From NCBI GenBank assembly GCA_022496805.1, contig CM040097.1, forward strand, positions 21,132,072 through 21,196,071: 64,000 nucleotides of DNA, given 5' to 3'. The notes beneath the pieces were generated by a model. That model saw nothing but the letters and a program-made list of their open reading frames with translations. It had not been told where the DNA came from and ran no database searches. The DNA is from Pohlia nutans. Its lineage: Eukaryota; Streptophyta; Bryopsida; Bryales; Mniaceae. Positions 33,801 to 45,939 of the stretch are shown one piece after another. The number at the start of each line of letters is the position of its first letter. Positions within the stretch are counted from its first letter, which is position 1. A program made the position numbers and the translations under genes.

Positions 33801-36800
33801 CTACATCTGACTGGCAGCATCGTCCCGCTGAGCCATCGGCAGCTCCAGGGAAACCACAAAGTAGCACTGCATGTTTTCCCGGACGTACTGCACATCTCCA
33901 TTCATCAGCCCGACCAGCTTCCGACACATGTTCAACCCCAGCCCTTCTTGCGTCATGCCATTGCCTCGGTCGTACATCTCCAGCACCAGCTCATCCGGCA
34001 GCCCAACTCCGGGATGACTTACTCTGCAGCAAAAAACGAAAAGTCAGAAAACCATTCAATGCCACATTAACCACGAGTCCTGAAGGCTCGGATCCACGTA
34101 ACCAGAACCCAACATGTGAGTACATTTGGAATAGGAGTACAGAAAGCGTGGAAGTAACCAGATTTTTAAGGAGAATGTAGTAGCAGTTTGACATGTTTGG
34201 GAAGCCCTAACTTCAAGGTTACAGGCATGGAATAGTCACAGAAATGACTCGTCACATACAGTATTGCTTGGAACAATAATAATATCGTCATATTATGAAG
34301 TGTCATATTATGGAGGGTACACTGTACCTGAACTCCAAGTTCATGACGTGCATATTCCCACCGACTCGTTTCTGCGTGGGGACCACCTTGATTTTGACCC
34401 AGCCTTCGGAAGAAGGCGTAAAACGCACCGCGTTCAACAGGAAATCAGCAAGGACTTGCTGAAGTCGGATCTGGTCTCCAAACAAACGCATGGTGCTTAT
34501 TTCCCGAGGCGTTTCTCGGATGATCTGGAGCCCCTTCTCACGGGACGTTGTCATTCCTTGACTGATCACAGCGTCCATCACGGTACCCATCTCAAACTCT
34601 GCAGTTTCGAGCTCCAGGTACCTGTACACGTGAATTGAGGAAAATAATATGAACGAAGATATCCCAGCCTGCAGAAATATTTACATTTTTATACTAAATA
34701 CAGAAAGGATTTGGGATTACGCTGCAGCAGGTTTGCAAATGGAAGGCTAACCTCATATGAAAAAACAAGGCTCTAAGGCACTCTCAGTACTAGAATCAGA
34801 TTGCTTCAATGAGTGATTCAAACAGCTGGAATATAACAAGCAGCTACGCTAAGAGGAGCTTTGACCCTAATAGCATGGATGAAGGACGAAAATTCATTTC
34901 AGTGGAATCATGGATGGAATATACTTGCTACAGTACTATTAAGCCCAAGAAAATGAGTGTCCCTGCAATGTCTCTTCCCTACGGTCAGAGACAACAAAGG
35001 CATGAGATTCAATTAGTTTAAAAGGGTTAAAGAAAGGATCGGAGCAGCAGATTAAAAACATGAATTATTACCCATCTTCGATACTCTCCAGGTCCATGTC
35101 ATTCAATACTTTGTGCAGCTGCTGTTCACACACAGCGCTTGTGTCCAGAAACTGCTTCTGATCTTCTGAGAGGTCAGTGTCTTCCAACAGTTGCCGTGTG
35201 AACGTTATGCCACATAGAGGATTCTTTATCTCCTGGCGAATGTAAGCAAGCTCCTTGAGTTTGGCGATTGCGACCTTCTCTGTAGCTCGTTGTACTTTGA
35301 GGGCCTGTAGGAAGGACAGTGCAAGAGTAGACGTGAATTATGCGCTCTAAATGTGTTGCCCAGCATGGTCAGTACTCAGCCTTCTGGGATATTCAGCTGC
35401 TTGGAAGAATACAAATTGTCCTCCAAATAATACGGCAAATCTTTTTCTGTAGAGTAACTTTGTCAGCAACAAGAATAAAGTCTGAATAATTCTCATCCCA
35501 TTACATTCACATGCGAGCCCGGGAGGGAGGTTTCACCTGTTGTAGCTCCGAACTTGCAATTTGTAAGAAGCAAAAGACGCCAGTTATGACTCCATCAGAA
35601 TTAGTGCGCTTGTTGGTGGAAAGTAGAGCTTCCACATACTTTCCTTCTCGATCGCAGAAGGAGAAGGAAAATTTATCTTGATTTTGGCCATCCATGGCCA
35701 TGTTCAATGATATCATGAACTTCGTCATGGCATCTTGGCTTTGCATCCGGCAACACATCATTTGCATGCCGAAGATCTCCCCCACGAGGAGCTTTCCCAT
35801 CACCTGTTTAAGCAAAAAAGGATAAAAAGTAAGCTCCATCTACAATAAGACTGTCGAATGAAGTTATCATTGAACTCGACTGAATTAGGAAACTGTATAA
35901 ATAAAACCACAATAATCAACGAACTTTAACATATATTAGATGATTTCCAGTAAGTCCCTGTATGCATTGCAAAACGTTCGGGGCACTTGCCTCTTCTTTT
36001 TTCCAACCAGTCAGGCCCTCCATTGCTGGGTTCCATTCGAAACAATACCCGAATTCGTCACTGCCGAAAATAGGGGGAATGAGAGGGTGGGGGTTCTGAA
36101 CTATAGTCTTGTAATCAGCCTGTATACGAGTGAACTTGTCCATAAACATTTTTTGTCCAGTCACATCCTGGCCCACAAAGCAAACACCCACCACACTCTC
36201 TGACACATCTCTACTGGAGCAGGCGTTCACGATCAAGATGACTGCTCCTTTCTCGGTCTGCGTTCCAAACGTCTTCAGCTTGATTTCAATGTTCTGCTCT
36301 TCCTCCCCTGCATAAATTATATAGCAAAAACGAAAAAAACTTCAATCAATGGATGATGTCTTACTATCTTCACTCTTTCAAAATTATTACAACTGCATAA
36401 GTATATTATGACAAAGGTGAAAACAGTGGGAAACAGATTCGTGGCTGTCTTGACATCTGGAGAATAAGTGAAATTTCACAATGCTCAGACACCTAATTAA
36501 ATGTCTCACCATAGCGCATAAGTTGGCAAGGCAGCTGACTTAACAACGCGCTCTAGCTCGTAGGACCACAATTTATAAGTTCTACATATATTATGCTATA
36601 CATGACTGAGAAGTATTCGTGTGACAGGGTAAAGATATATGTTTACCTTGCGCTGCCAGATAAAGTAGTCTCTCCACAACCCCCACCGACTCATCCAAAA
36701 CGAGATCTTTCACCAGCGAACGGCCCATCGCCTCATTGACGGGAAGCCCCGTGACCTGTGCTATTTTGGCATTCCAGCCATTCACCAGTCCATTGGAATC

Positions 36801-38678
36801 AACGGCCAAGATTGGGGCAGTCGCAGTTTCTATCAAGCGCACCATTTCATTCGCCACAACGCTGAGCTCATCCATACCATGAAGCTTCAAATCATTCAAA
36901 CGAGCATGGACCATGGTCTTGGTATCGCTGTCGTCGATGTCCTGGAAGGAGCCACGTAGAATGAGCTGAAGAGAATGGATGGCATCCATTTCGACATCTT
37001 CCCAGGGCAGACTTCGTCTTTTCACGACCTCCAAAAAGGCTTTAAAAGAGCTTCTAGGATGCATCCTTCGACCGTCATCTTTTTCCCCTGGATCGTGTTT
37101 GGCACCACCCCACTTGACCTCTTTCGCCGTGTGGGACCTAAACCAGAAAAGAAAGTCTTTCGCAGTGATTTTTGCAGCTGCCATACCACACACAGCGTCA
37201 CCAAGCAGATGTGCGGCCGGGTAATTGGCATCCGCCAAACTATCCGTACTGAGACCTGTGGAGTCCTTGTGATACTCCAGCAACCATTCTGCAATGTCTT
37301 TAATCTGATTCTCGCTCGGGGTGGTGCCGAGAAGCCAGAATCGCTTGCCATAATAAAGTGCAGCTCCGTCGCATCTCACGAGATCCATGATATTTGGAGT
37401 TTGAGATACAATCCCAATGGGGGCATCTCGAAGAAGCATGTCGCACAGAAGAGTCTGGGTTCGGAGAATATGCTTCTCCCTCAACTGAGCCGCTAACTCT
37501 ACCTCCATGTTGAGCTGCAGACCAAACACCTGCATCAAAAACTCGCACGCAGACCGAAGAGGAAATGGAACGGTGCGTGCAGATGTATGATGACACACGA
37601 CCAGTCCCCAGAGCTTTCTTCCTCTTTGAATTGCCCCAAGGGAATCTTCTTCGTTGTCATTGATGATTACGGCCATGACTAGCGACGCCATGGACCCCAT
37701 ATTACTCATATATTGGGCATGGCATCCATGAGGGGCACGTAAAGTTGAACCTGCCAAGCTGACCGGCTGCCGTAAGCTCGGATCTTGTACGATTCTCACT
37801 GGAGGTGCAGTGCAATCAGCAATCACCCGCACTCTGTTCTTCATGAACAGAAAACGGGACGCCTGAGGAATATCAGTAGCCGGGTAATGGAGACCTAAGT
37901 AGGGATCCAGATCATTGCGACGTATCTCTGCCACAACCTCACCATGCTCATCTTCATGAAATTTATATGCCATCACCCTGTCGTACCCAGTGAGTTTCCG
38001 AACCTCGTCAACCACGGTGTCACAGAGCAACCCTATGTCGCCTCCAGGTAATGCTTGAAGTCGCGTGATTGCCTTAGCCGCAAGTTTATGAGATTGCAGG
38101 GCACCGGCAGCTGAAACTGTAAGATCGTTCATTTTCACCCCCTCAAAGTCGATCACTATACCCACGTCTATGCGATGAGCAATGGCATATAACGCCTTCC
38201 CAGAGCTTCTACAATGAACAGTGATTGGGTTGAGAAGGCTTACATCCTGTGATGCAGCTGCCTTCTCAAGAGACGAAGCACTTGAAGGTGTAAAGAGAGT
38301 TCTTACATCCGTCCCGATAGTTAGCACGTCCATTTGCCCCATACTTGGGACGGCCTGAGGCATCAGATCTAGAGTCTCCGACGCATTTTCACTGTACGCT
38401 ATAACACGGAACCCTGCGTCTTCAACCGCTACCATACACCCAAAAGTTTGGGTAAGGCCTCCCCTCTGCATACGCTGGAGATAGGCTGTCACTGCCCCTG
38501 CAGGAATGGACTCTGCTGTTGATTTACTGACAGATTTTGAGTAATTGAAAGAGTCTCCAGAGGATGACTTCTCATACACAGCATCAAGAGCTGCATCTGC
38601 AGTAGTTTGGGCGACCCTCACGCTATGTTTCGATTTTGCTGTGCTTGTTGAAGAGTACGTGTTCTTGGGAGGCGACAT
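33801..38678 (-). CDS. PHY: Phytochrome, red/far-red photoreceptor, 6 exons, 1121 aa
   Basis: Exons in transcription order are 38678-36647, 36307-35991, 35803-35537, 35304-35072, 34621-34328 and 34023-33801. They sum to 3366 nt in consistent phase, the usual phytochrome length. A Ser-rich N-terminus precedes the PAS domain (about 70-190). The GAF domain (about 220-400) has PATDIP at 266-271 and the bilin-attaching Cys319 in [10 protein letters not shown]. The PHY domain (about 410-590), two PAS domains ([13 protein letters not shown] and [12 protein letters not shown]) and a histidine-kinase-related module follow. That module has RQEIKNPL, with Gln where bacterial kinases have the phospho-His, and [11 protein letters not shown]. 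The holoprotein binds phytochromobilin and moves from cytosol to nucleus in light. An in-frame TAG four codons upstream supports the ATG. The second intron starts GC (GAG|GCAAGT); the others are GT-AG. N-terminal text is close to moss phytochromes as I remember them. Confidence 0.95.
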
Positions 38679-41134
38679 CTTGCTAAACTACTAATATCCC
38701 TCACAGGTTGTGAAGGAAACTGCCAAGTATCAGAACTATTCTTCGGGGAACGTAATCTTCTTCCTCGCCCTCTTCCTCTTCCACTAGTAGATCCCAGAAC
38801 TCTTCGTGGACCTACTAGTGGAAGAGAGCTTTTTCATGGAGGATAAACCCAAACTTCCCAAGGTACTAGGGGAAAATATTCTGAGCACGTGTAATGATCT
38901 TCCTTTGGATCCCAGATGACTTCATAGTTGTTGTATAGCTCCCCTGCACCCCACGTACAAACCCAGAGTCCTGGTAAAACGACTATAGACGACTGTCTTC
39001 AGTTACTCAACGTCGAAACTTTTGAGTTGTTTGAAATTTCATAACTGCCATTTCAACATAGTATACATTAGAACCAGTCGCAGAACAACTATGATCAAGT
39101 CGGTAAATTTTCCAGAAAGTCTCCAACAACCAGAATAGAAGAGATACATGGAAAGGACGCAGACTGATTCACAAAGGAATTCGATACGCACGTACTTAAA
39201 AAACTAGAAGGGTCGTACAACACATGTTGCTGTGATAATTGTAGGCTAAGGAAAACACGAGCATGCGTGACCTCCGAGAATTCACGAGGGTAAAGCTACA
39301 GAAACAATTGCACAGTAATAGCCCAGCCATTGCCTCATCCAGGGCTAAACCTACCAAACATATTGAGCGACCCTCATGCTTATGAATCAACTGCAGCCCT
39401 CATCCAAACGCTATCACCTCGATATAACTCGATCCCAAACTTGAAAATTCTAGCCGCATTCGATCCGATGCACAACAACGTTGAATAATCATTTTTACGT
39501 AAAGATCAGAAAATGGACGACTTGCAACTGCCACTTCTGGAGATAAATTTCAAATTTCTCTTTGATTCAAGGAGGTAAATACGCATCTTTCGTACACCTA
39601 CACCTTTAAACCTAAACGAATCAAGTTTAAATCGTATCGTTACTGATGAGAGCACCACTAGTTAAAGGTCCTCGGTTCACTCACTGCGTTGACTCAGGAA
39701 AACAGACCTAATCGTCTCAAGAAGATAACCTTACGGCACGAGACACTTGGATTACGATGCAAAACCTCAGATGAAAACCAGGACGTCTTATGACATGCAA
39801 TACAACATCACGGCTCTATAAAATCGAGATTTTGTTCGTCGCCACTAATCCGCTTGTCGTAACAAAAAACAGGTTAAACCTAAAATATTAGCCAAACAAA
39901 CTCTAAAGAACAACAAGGGCTGCTCTTAATAAGTTCTTACAATGGAAGCTTAATTAAATCACATACTCAACAAACTGGAAGTTAGGAACGCAGAAAAAAT
40001 AAGTGAGCGACATTTAACTAGCCGAAAAGAAGTCCAGCTGGTGCAACACTGTAGAAGGCTTGATACGAGTGTCACAAGTGCTCTTCTATGGAGCAAACAG
40101 TCTTGATCCCTAGTTAACTAACGTAACTACTGACTGGATCTCTCAATATGATAGTGTCGGCATTCACTTCGACCAGTAGTACTCCCATACTGTCAAACAA
40201 TTCTCCGGTAACCGAATAAACAAACGCTAGCGAAATTTGACCGCAATTTGAAACCAGAAGACAAGGTCACAAAACCTCACCACAACCATCCCCCCCGCGC
40301 AGGATGCAATTTCCAGCCGATCAGAACGCCAGCCACAGCAAAGTGGCAGAACAAAAACAAAACCCTCATTGAACCAGGTCTTTCGTTGTTTGTCACGTTC
40401 TCCTCCAAAACCTGCAAACAACAACAGACACGCACTCCCGTTCTACCTAAAAGAATTCAAAAAGCAGCACTCACTCGCAACCTAGAAACACCAAAAGAGA
40501 GTCCTGCATTCGCGAATCCTCTGTTCTGCCTCAAAATGCGCGATTCCAAACCCCTCCAAATGGCGCGAGGGTCCTCCGAACGGCACGAAACTTGACACAG
40601 CGGCTCTAGAGTGAAGACAGGGCAAGAAAAAGTAATCGATTCTCGGAATGAGCAGGAAAGTTGTTTGCAAATGCCGATCAGAAATCAGGGCAAAGAGAGC
40701 CGAAGAGAGACTACTGAAGGAGAAGGGAAGCCGGCTTGACAAGGCAGTGTTGGGAGTGATCTACTGGATCGGTCTAGTCACTTACTAGTGAGTCTATTTA
40801 GTCAGTTACTAGTCTGTCGTAGTGGCAGGGCTGAGCGGGCGAGGCGGACGAAGAAGTTATGGCTAGCCACGCCGGCGCTCCGCTTGGCCGGGTCAGTTGG
40901 CGGGGCGGGCCGGGTTCCCTTTTTTCCTTTCCCTTTTTCCCCTTTAACTTTTCTTTCAACAATAGATACAATGATAATACACCGAAATCATATACTGTGG
41001 CCCACGGTATTTATTAGAGGCTTTACTAATAAATTAAAATTTTCAAAAATATTGTGGTAAAATTCATCCAAATTAAATGAAATGTTGTTCAAGTTGGATG
41101 AATGTACCCACGCCATTCACGCACCCACATTATA
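38679..41134 (-). promoter_or_regulatory. Phytochrome leader and upstream region
   Basis: About 2.4 kb separate the phytochrome ATG from the second Tc1-like element. The region is not rich in the repeats seen elsewhere. It contains a 15-bp hairpin near the ATG (38776-38826), a GCACGTGT site at about 38884 and a GC-rich block at 40800-40920. Moss phytochrome genes can have leader introns, but I could not place one. Open frames at 40227-40742 lack recognisable domains. Confidence 0.5.
38776..38826 (-). repeat. 15-bp perfect inverted repeat in the phytochrome leader
   Basis: CTCTTCCACTAGTAG (38776-38790) and CTACTAGTGGAAGAG (38812-38826) pair perfectly around a 21-nt loop. The hairpin lies about 100-150 nt upstream of the ATG. 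If this is leader, the transcript would fold here; if promoter, it would be a paired binding site. Confidence 0.7.
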
Positions 41135-42769
41135 CAGTGTCTTGCAAAAGTGAGTCAGAACCTTGGAAAGAGAACCTTGGAATGCATTTTTCTACCAACT
41201 CATTAAATGAAATCATGGTTTTCAAGATAGAGGAGATACATCATGGAGTTCATGAACTATTAATAAAGTTTACATTGACACATACATGGGATATAATTAG
41301 AGAAAATTGTCCTAATATAAACACATGCCATGACTCAGTTTTGCATGCCATTGAGAACTCATGAGTCAAGACATGTGTTTTGCATGCCAAAAATGTATTG
41401 AAAACTCATGAGCCCAAATTGGCTTGGGTATATTGAACTCCAATGTTGCACTACTGATTCAGAGCTTCATACACATCTTGAGTGGATTTTAATTACACAC
41501 CATGGTGTACTTAGAGGAGCTTTCTGCAAGTGCTCGTACAGATCTTGATAATTCCATTCTGGTGAAGTTGCAAGCTGGTAGGTCCACTAGGGATGTAGGA
41601 AATGAATTGCAGGTGTCTCAAAGTCATGTTGCAAGACTGAGAAGGAAGAGATTGTCTGATATTCCTACTAGTAGTAGTGGTAGACCACAAGCATTGACAA
41701 ATACACAGAAGAGAGCATGCATTAGAGCTGTCACGTCAGGAGGGTTTGAAACAACAACACAGGCTACCAAGTATGTACGTGAGGAATGTCAAGTTACTGT
41801 AAGTGTTGATACGGTGAGAAGGGTCTTACGTGCAGCGGGGTTGAAATCAAAGGTGAAGCAGAAGAAACCAAAATTGAACGAGAGGCACATCAAGGATCGA
41901 CTTGAATTTGCTAGGCGGCATGAGCATTGGACCATTGATGATTGGAAGCACCTCATCTTCTCTGACGAGACAAAGGTAAATCGATTTTGCTCAGATGGTC
42001 GCAGTTGGTGTTGGATTCGCGATGAACAGTCTTGTGATTTAAGACAAGTGAAACAGACTGTAAAGTTTGGTGGTGGTTCAATCATGTTGTGGGATTGTAT
42101 GACATTCCAAGGCTCAGGCATGTTTTGTAGAATTGAAGGAAGAATGGATCAACATCAGTACAAAGAAATCTTACAAAGAGATTTGATGTACACCGTGATG
42201 GCATATGATCTTGATCCTTCAAAATTGATTTTTCAGCATGACAATGATCCCAAACATACAGCAAAAAGTGTTAGCCAATGGCTAAAATTACAAAAGTTTG
42301 ATGTTCTTAAGTGGCCTGCACAATCTCCTGACCTAAATCCAATTGAGCATCTTTGGGCAGGGCTAAAACGTCGACTTAACCAATATGAAAGTGCTCCAAA
42401 GGGAATTTTAGAATTGTGGGAACGTATTGAAGAGTGTTGGGCTTCTATAGAATTAGAAGAGTGTAAGAAGTTGTATGAAAGTATGCCACGGCGAATCCAA
42501 GCTCTTTTAGCTGCCAAAGGCAAGTGGACAAAATATTAGATTGTTTCTTTGATTGAGGATGCAAAACTGAGTCATGAGACACAGTTTCCTTTTGATGTAA
42601 TTTTCTTGTATATATTAATGTAAGAAGGATTTTCTTTTGCATCAAATTCTAGCTCACTAAAAGTACTATCATATACAAGTTGTAATTTGTGCAAATCTAT
42701 CACCAATTTTCCTACATTAGTAACTGTATTCTGATTTACAAGAACTTGACTCAGTTTTGCTAGACACTG
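41135..42769 (+). mobile_element. Tc1-like DD34E transposon 2 (complete, 1635 bp)
   Basis: TA lies at 41133-41134 and 42770-42771. The ends CAGTGTCTTGCAAAAGTGAG and its inverse CTCAGTTTTGCTAGACACTG match imperfectly. Inner related sites at about 41329-41346 (ATGACTCAGTTTTGCATG) and 42559-42576 point opposite to the outer site of the same end, as in transposon 1. A duplicated TTGCATGCCA...AACTCATGAG unit lies at 41341-41412. It encodes an intact transposase and lies upstream of the phytochrome gene. Confidence 0.9.
41502..42539 (+). CDS. Tc1-like transposase (DD34E), 345 aa
   Basis: This is a DNA-cutting enzyme for the surrounding element. The N-terminal helix-turn-helix (about 10-48, STRDVGNELQVSQSHV) is followed by SSGRPQAL. 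The catalytic residues are Asp155 (FSDETKVNRF), Asp247 (FQHDNDPKH) and Glu282 (DLNPIEHLW), giving 34 residues between the last two. It is uninterrupted and ends LLAAKGKWTKY. It is clearly related to the 31760-32806 protein but differs at many positions, so the two elements are separate families. DD34E Tc1-type transposases are typical of animals and fungi, whereas plant mariner-like ones are DD39D. Confidence 0.92.
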   Translation: MVYLEELSASARTDLDNSILVKLQAGRSTRDVGNELQVSQSHVARLRRKRLSDIPTSSSGRPQALTNTQKRACIRAVTSGGFETTTQATKYVREECQVTVSVDTVRRVLRAAGLKSKVKQKKPKLNERHIKDRLEFARRHEHWTIDDWKHLIFSDETKVNRFCSDGRSWCWIRDEQSCDLRQVKQTVKFGGGSIMLWDCMTFQGSGMFCRIEGRMDQHQYKEILQRDLMYTVMAYDLDPSKLIFQHDNDPKHTAKSVSQWLKLQKFDVLKWPAQSPDLNPIEHLWAGLKRRLNQYESAPKGILELWERIEECWASIELEECKKLYESMPRRIQALLAAKGKWTKY

Positions 42770-43074
42770 TATATGTTGATTTCATTGTAGTAATGTTGGT
42801 AAAAGGTCCAAGTTCTCACTAAAAGATAAGTTTTTAGGGACTTTCGGATGACCAAGTTATGCATTTGAAGTGAGCTTTTGAAAAAAAGTTGTTGCGGAAG
42901 TTGTCATGAAGTATGGAGAGTTTTCAGGCAACTTCTCTCTAACCAATCAAATTTGTTCATATTTCACCTTAATCAATCAAACATCATTTATGCAAGTTCA
43001 TGGAAGTGTTGGCACCACTTCATGGTCGGGTACGAGACAAACGTAATATCACTTTTCGTCCCCTCTTACCTACA

Positions 43075-43260
43075 TCAAGAACTTCAAGGTATGTGAACAT
43101 GGTGCCGTAATGGTGCATTGAAATGCAATTAAGATAATTTGGTGCCAACCTCCGTACCAACCTAGTATGGATAAAATAACACTAAAATGACTTGTATGCG
43201 GCCTTTGGTGTAAAAATGGCACCAGAACAGTCTGGCCCAACTTTTCTATGTACTTCCATA
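43075..43260 (-). repeat. Dispersed repeat, inverted partner of 16620-16795
   Basis: This contains ATGGTGCATTGAAATGCAA, then TACCAACCTAGTATGGAT, then GGTGTAAAAATGGCACCA, the reverse order and complement of the 16620-16795 blocks. It has no coding frame. Confidence 0.6.
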
Positions 43261-43660
43261 GGGAACTTTTTAAACCTATGGAAGTTGGCTTCAAGAGACC
43301 ATTGTAAATGGAGAGTTTGTTGCCCATGGTAGTTCGTCTATCTATGCCTTAAGTGCGTCAGTAGCGAGGTAATTTATGGAAAAATTAAAAACAATGCATT
43401 TCAATTCAAGAAGTGAAGTACATAGCAACCAAAGATGTTTAGTCTTAGTAAAGCAAAATAAATCATCTTTTGATTCTCTTCACAAATTACTCCTTGTCAC
43501 AATCAAAGTGTAGTAATAAATAAAGGCCAATTTAGACTCGGAGTTTAAATCAATTTTTAGCCTTGATAAATTTATTCCTCCTATTGATAATGCACTTGAG
43601 GCCCACCAAACCTAAAAGTCATATTTTTCTAACAGTGTGCAATTTTAAAACCGCCCTGTT
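43261..43660. other. Intergenic, nothing recognised
   Basis: I see no gene, RNA or clear repeat in this interval. Confidence 0.4.
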
Positions 43661-44270
43661 GGTACTCCCTAAACCGAGACATGTAGGTAATTAGTATATA
43701 AATCCAACTGTACGAGACCCTAAAGTACACGAGACTGAAGCAATGTCACTACATTGCGCACTGTCAAAAGGGCATGTGCTAATCCCTACTCCGAGACAAA
43801 CATGGTTTTGCTAACCACATCAACAATGAGAACATGACGCAATACCAATGGACCCCTAAACCTTGAACTCTAACAATGTTTTTTAGGAAATTATGCATTT
43901 GCCCTAAACAATGCACACGAAGGATATCGAAAGTCACCCACTCTGAACCCTAAAACCGCAAGACTGAACATATGGCATTGGAAACAAGGCTTGTGGTAAA
44001 CCCAACCCCGAGACAGACATGGCTTTGCTAACCAAATCAACAATGAGAGCATCACGCAATGCTAAGGGATATGTAACCCCGAACTATAACCATGAAATAA
44101 GCAGGATACCCTACATCCTAAACCATACCCTAAACCCTAAACCTTGAGACAGGACATTCAGAATGCACTTGAATCATGTCAATATCCCGACAGAAGCTCG
44201 AGCTCCAACATCCAAACCGCACCCCAGATTACCCTAAACCTAAACCTTTAAACACCATCATTTATGCAAA
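43661..44270. repeat. ~212-bp tandem repeat with telomere-type CCCTAAA motifs
   Basis: 43791-43868 and 44003-44090 are diverged copies of the same text (CCGAGACA.ACATGG.TTTGCTAACC then ATCAACAATGAGA), placed about 212 bp apart. More diverged neighbours flank them. CCCTAAA occurs repeatedly between 43669 and 44240, including a run CCCTAAACCCTAAACC at about 44131. This may be a degenerate subtelomere-like or interstitial telomeric array. Confidence 0.6.
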
Positions 44271-44339
44271 CATGCGAAACATTAGAAAAGCATCAAACTT
44301 TGGTTGAATAAACTCATAATATCTTCGTAAACAAGATGT

Positions 44340-45110
44340 GATGCTCTCCACTCGATGAAGATCTCGATTTATGCAAGCGCCACGCTTAAACGTGTACCCT
44401 AAACCAACTGCTGTTGGATTCGTGCGAGACGGAACCATGTACTCTCAACAACAGCAAGGCGCAAACGGCAAAGCGCAAACAGCATGCAAAAACAGCAAGG
44501 CGCAAACCGCAAACAACATAATGAGGGAACAAGAGACCTTGAGGAACTATAAACCAGGAACCCTAAACCCACCATCTTCATCAGCTGTCTCGCCAACATC
44601 ATATCATGATTTGAAAATAATTCCCAGTATGATTATCAGTAATGATAGAAGGACGCCGCTAAAAGGATGAGACTGGGTGGGACGCCACTTGGTAGATTGA
44701 TGTCTGACAGCACGGGTGAGATGGATGAAATCTGTCAATCGGATGAGACCCTCACCCATGGCATGAAATGCATGGAATGCATGGAATGGCATGGCATGGA
44801 TGGAATGGCATGGGCCTCGCGCGAGACTGGCGAGCTGGCACGAGACTACCAACGTGGCAAAACCGCGAGATGCTCCGGGAGGGGCTCGCGAGACTGCCGA
44901 CGTGGCAGCGGGACCCGCGCGAGAGCGGGGCAGGAAGGAAAGGAAATAAACCGGAGACGGCAGGAAAAAATCAGGCTCGGAAGGAAAAGAAGATGCTCTT
45001 GGCAGCGTGGGACCCCGTGGGGCCCGTCTCGCGCGTCTCGCGCTGCCAACCCTAATCCGGGACAACGCATTTAAGACCACCGGGGATATAAAGACGGGGT
45101 TCTAAAACAA
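44340..45110. other. GC-rich block with GGAATGGCAT-type repeats
   Basis: 44758-44815 is a run of ATGGAATGCATGGAATGGCAT-like units. 44815-45060 is GC-rich, with repeated CTCGCG/GCGAGAC and GACGTGGCA units. It is open in several frames on both strands, which I attribute to composition. A GATATAAAG string at about 45086 could be a TATA box, but no gene follows. A captured or promoter-derived fragment is possible. Confidence 0.35.
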
Positions 45111-45383
45111 CCAAACCTAAAAGTGACACTTTTCTATTAGCATTTTGTGAGTGACTGTGTAATTGGAAAATTGAGATGAATGTACTAGCAAATGGAAAAT
45201 AAAATTGTCTTATGATTTTTCAACATTGCAATAATGTTTTATGTATTTTTAAATACAATATTTAAAAAGAACCTACTATTGACACTAGACTATCTTTGAA
45301 GCACTAAATGATGTTCTTACTGCACTAGTAGAAATTATGTAAAACGTGACTTGTCTTTAATGATTAAATTCCGTCATGACTTC

Positions 45384-45939
45384 TTAACCCTTCAGCGTGC
45401 AAGGAGCCCCATGGGGCCATGCTTGATCGTTTTTCAGTCAAACATTGATTTTCACCCAGTTCCTAATTTCAAATGAAAATGGTCCCAACTAAGAATGTGT
45501 GGGGGCTACCTTCTACTTTTTAGTTCAATTTACCATTTTTCAAAAATTTTAAAACTGCATTTTCTATAGCACTTTAAAGCTCAAAACCCTAAAATTCCAA
45601 TATACACTACAAAAAATGTTTTTCTATTGAATTTCATTTTTATGTAAGCTTAATGAGCATGCTACCTATGCCTTGTGGTTCATCACTATTATTTACATTT
45701 TCCCTAAAAATTTCATACTATTCTAAGCTTTTTGTAATTACTATGATTTTTACAAAAAGAAGAGCTCTGAAAAATCTTATATTTTTTATTTTATTTAAAT
45801 AATTATGCAAAAAATCAGGGTAAATCAGTTTAACAATACCTTATATGAGAAAAATACTATAATTTTTTAATACATTTAAAGATGTGAGGAATTGATGAGG
45901 TTTGACCGGGTAATTGTAGTGTGGACGCTTAAGAGTTAA
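45384..45939. mobile_element. TTAA-flanked element N
   Basis: TTAA lies at 45384-45387 and 45936-45939, with termini CCCTTCAGCGTGC and GGACGCTTAAGAG. The perfect palindrome GCCCCATGGGGC sits 18 bp inside the left TTAA, at the same place as palindromes of other families. The interior is unlike families 1-3. Confidence 0.68.

Noticed and set aside
36975..37596. Plus-strand 173-aa and other frames opposite phytochrome exon 1
   Set aside because: They lie within the conserved PHY-domain coding region on the opposite strand and have no recognisable domain.
40227..40742. Possible divergent gene upstream of the phytochrome gene
   Set aside because: Short frames on both strands without motifs; more likely leader or promoter sequence.
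44604..45080. 158-aa minus and 135-aa plus open frames
   Set aside because: Both strands are open because of GC-rich repeats; no protein family is recognisable.
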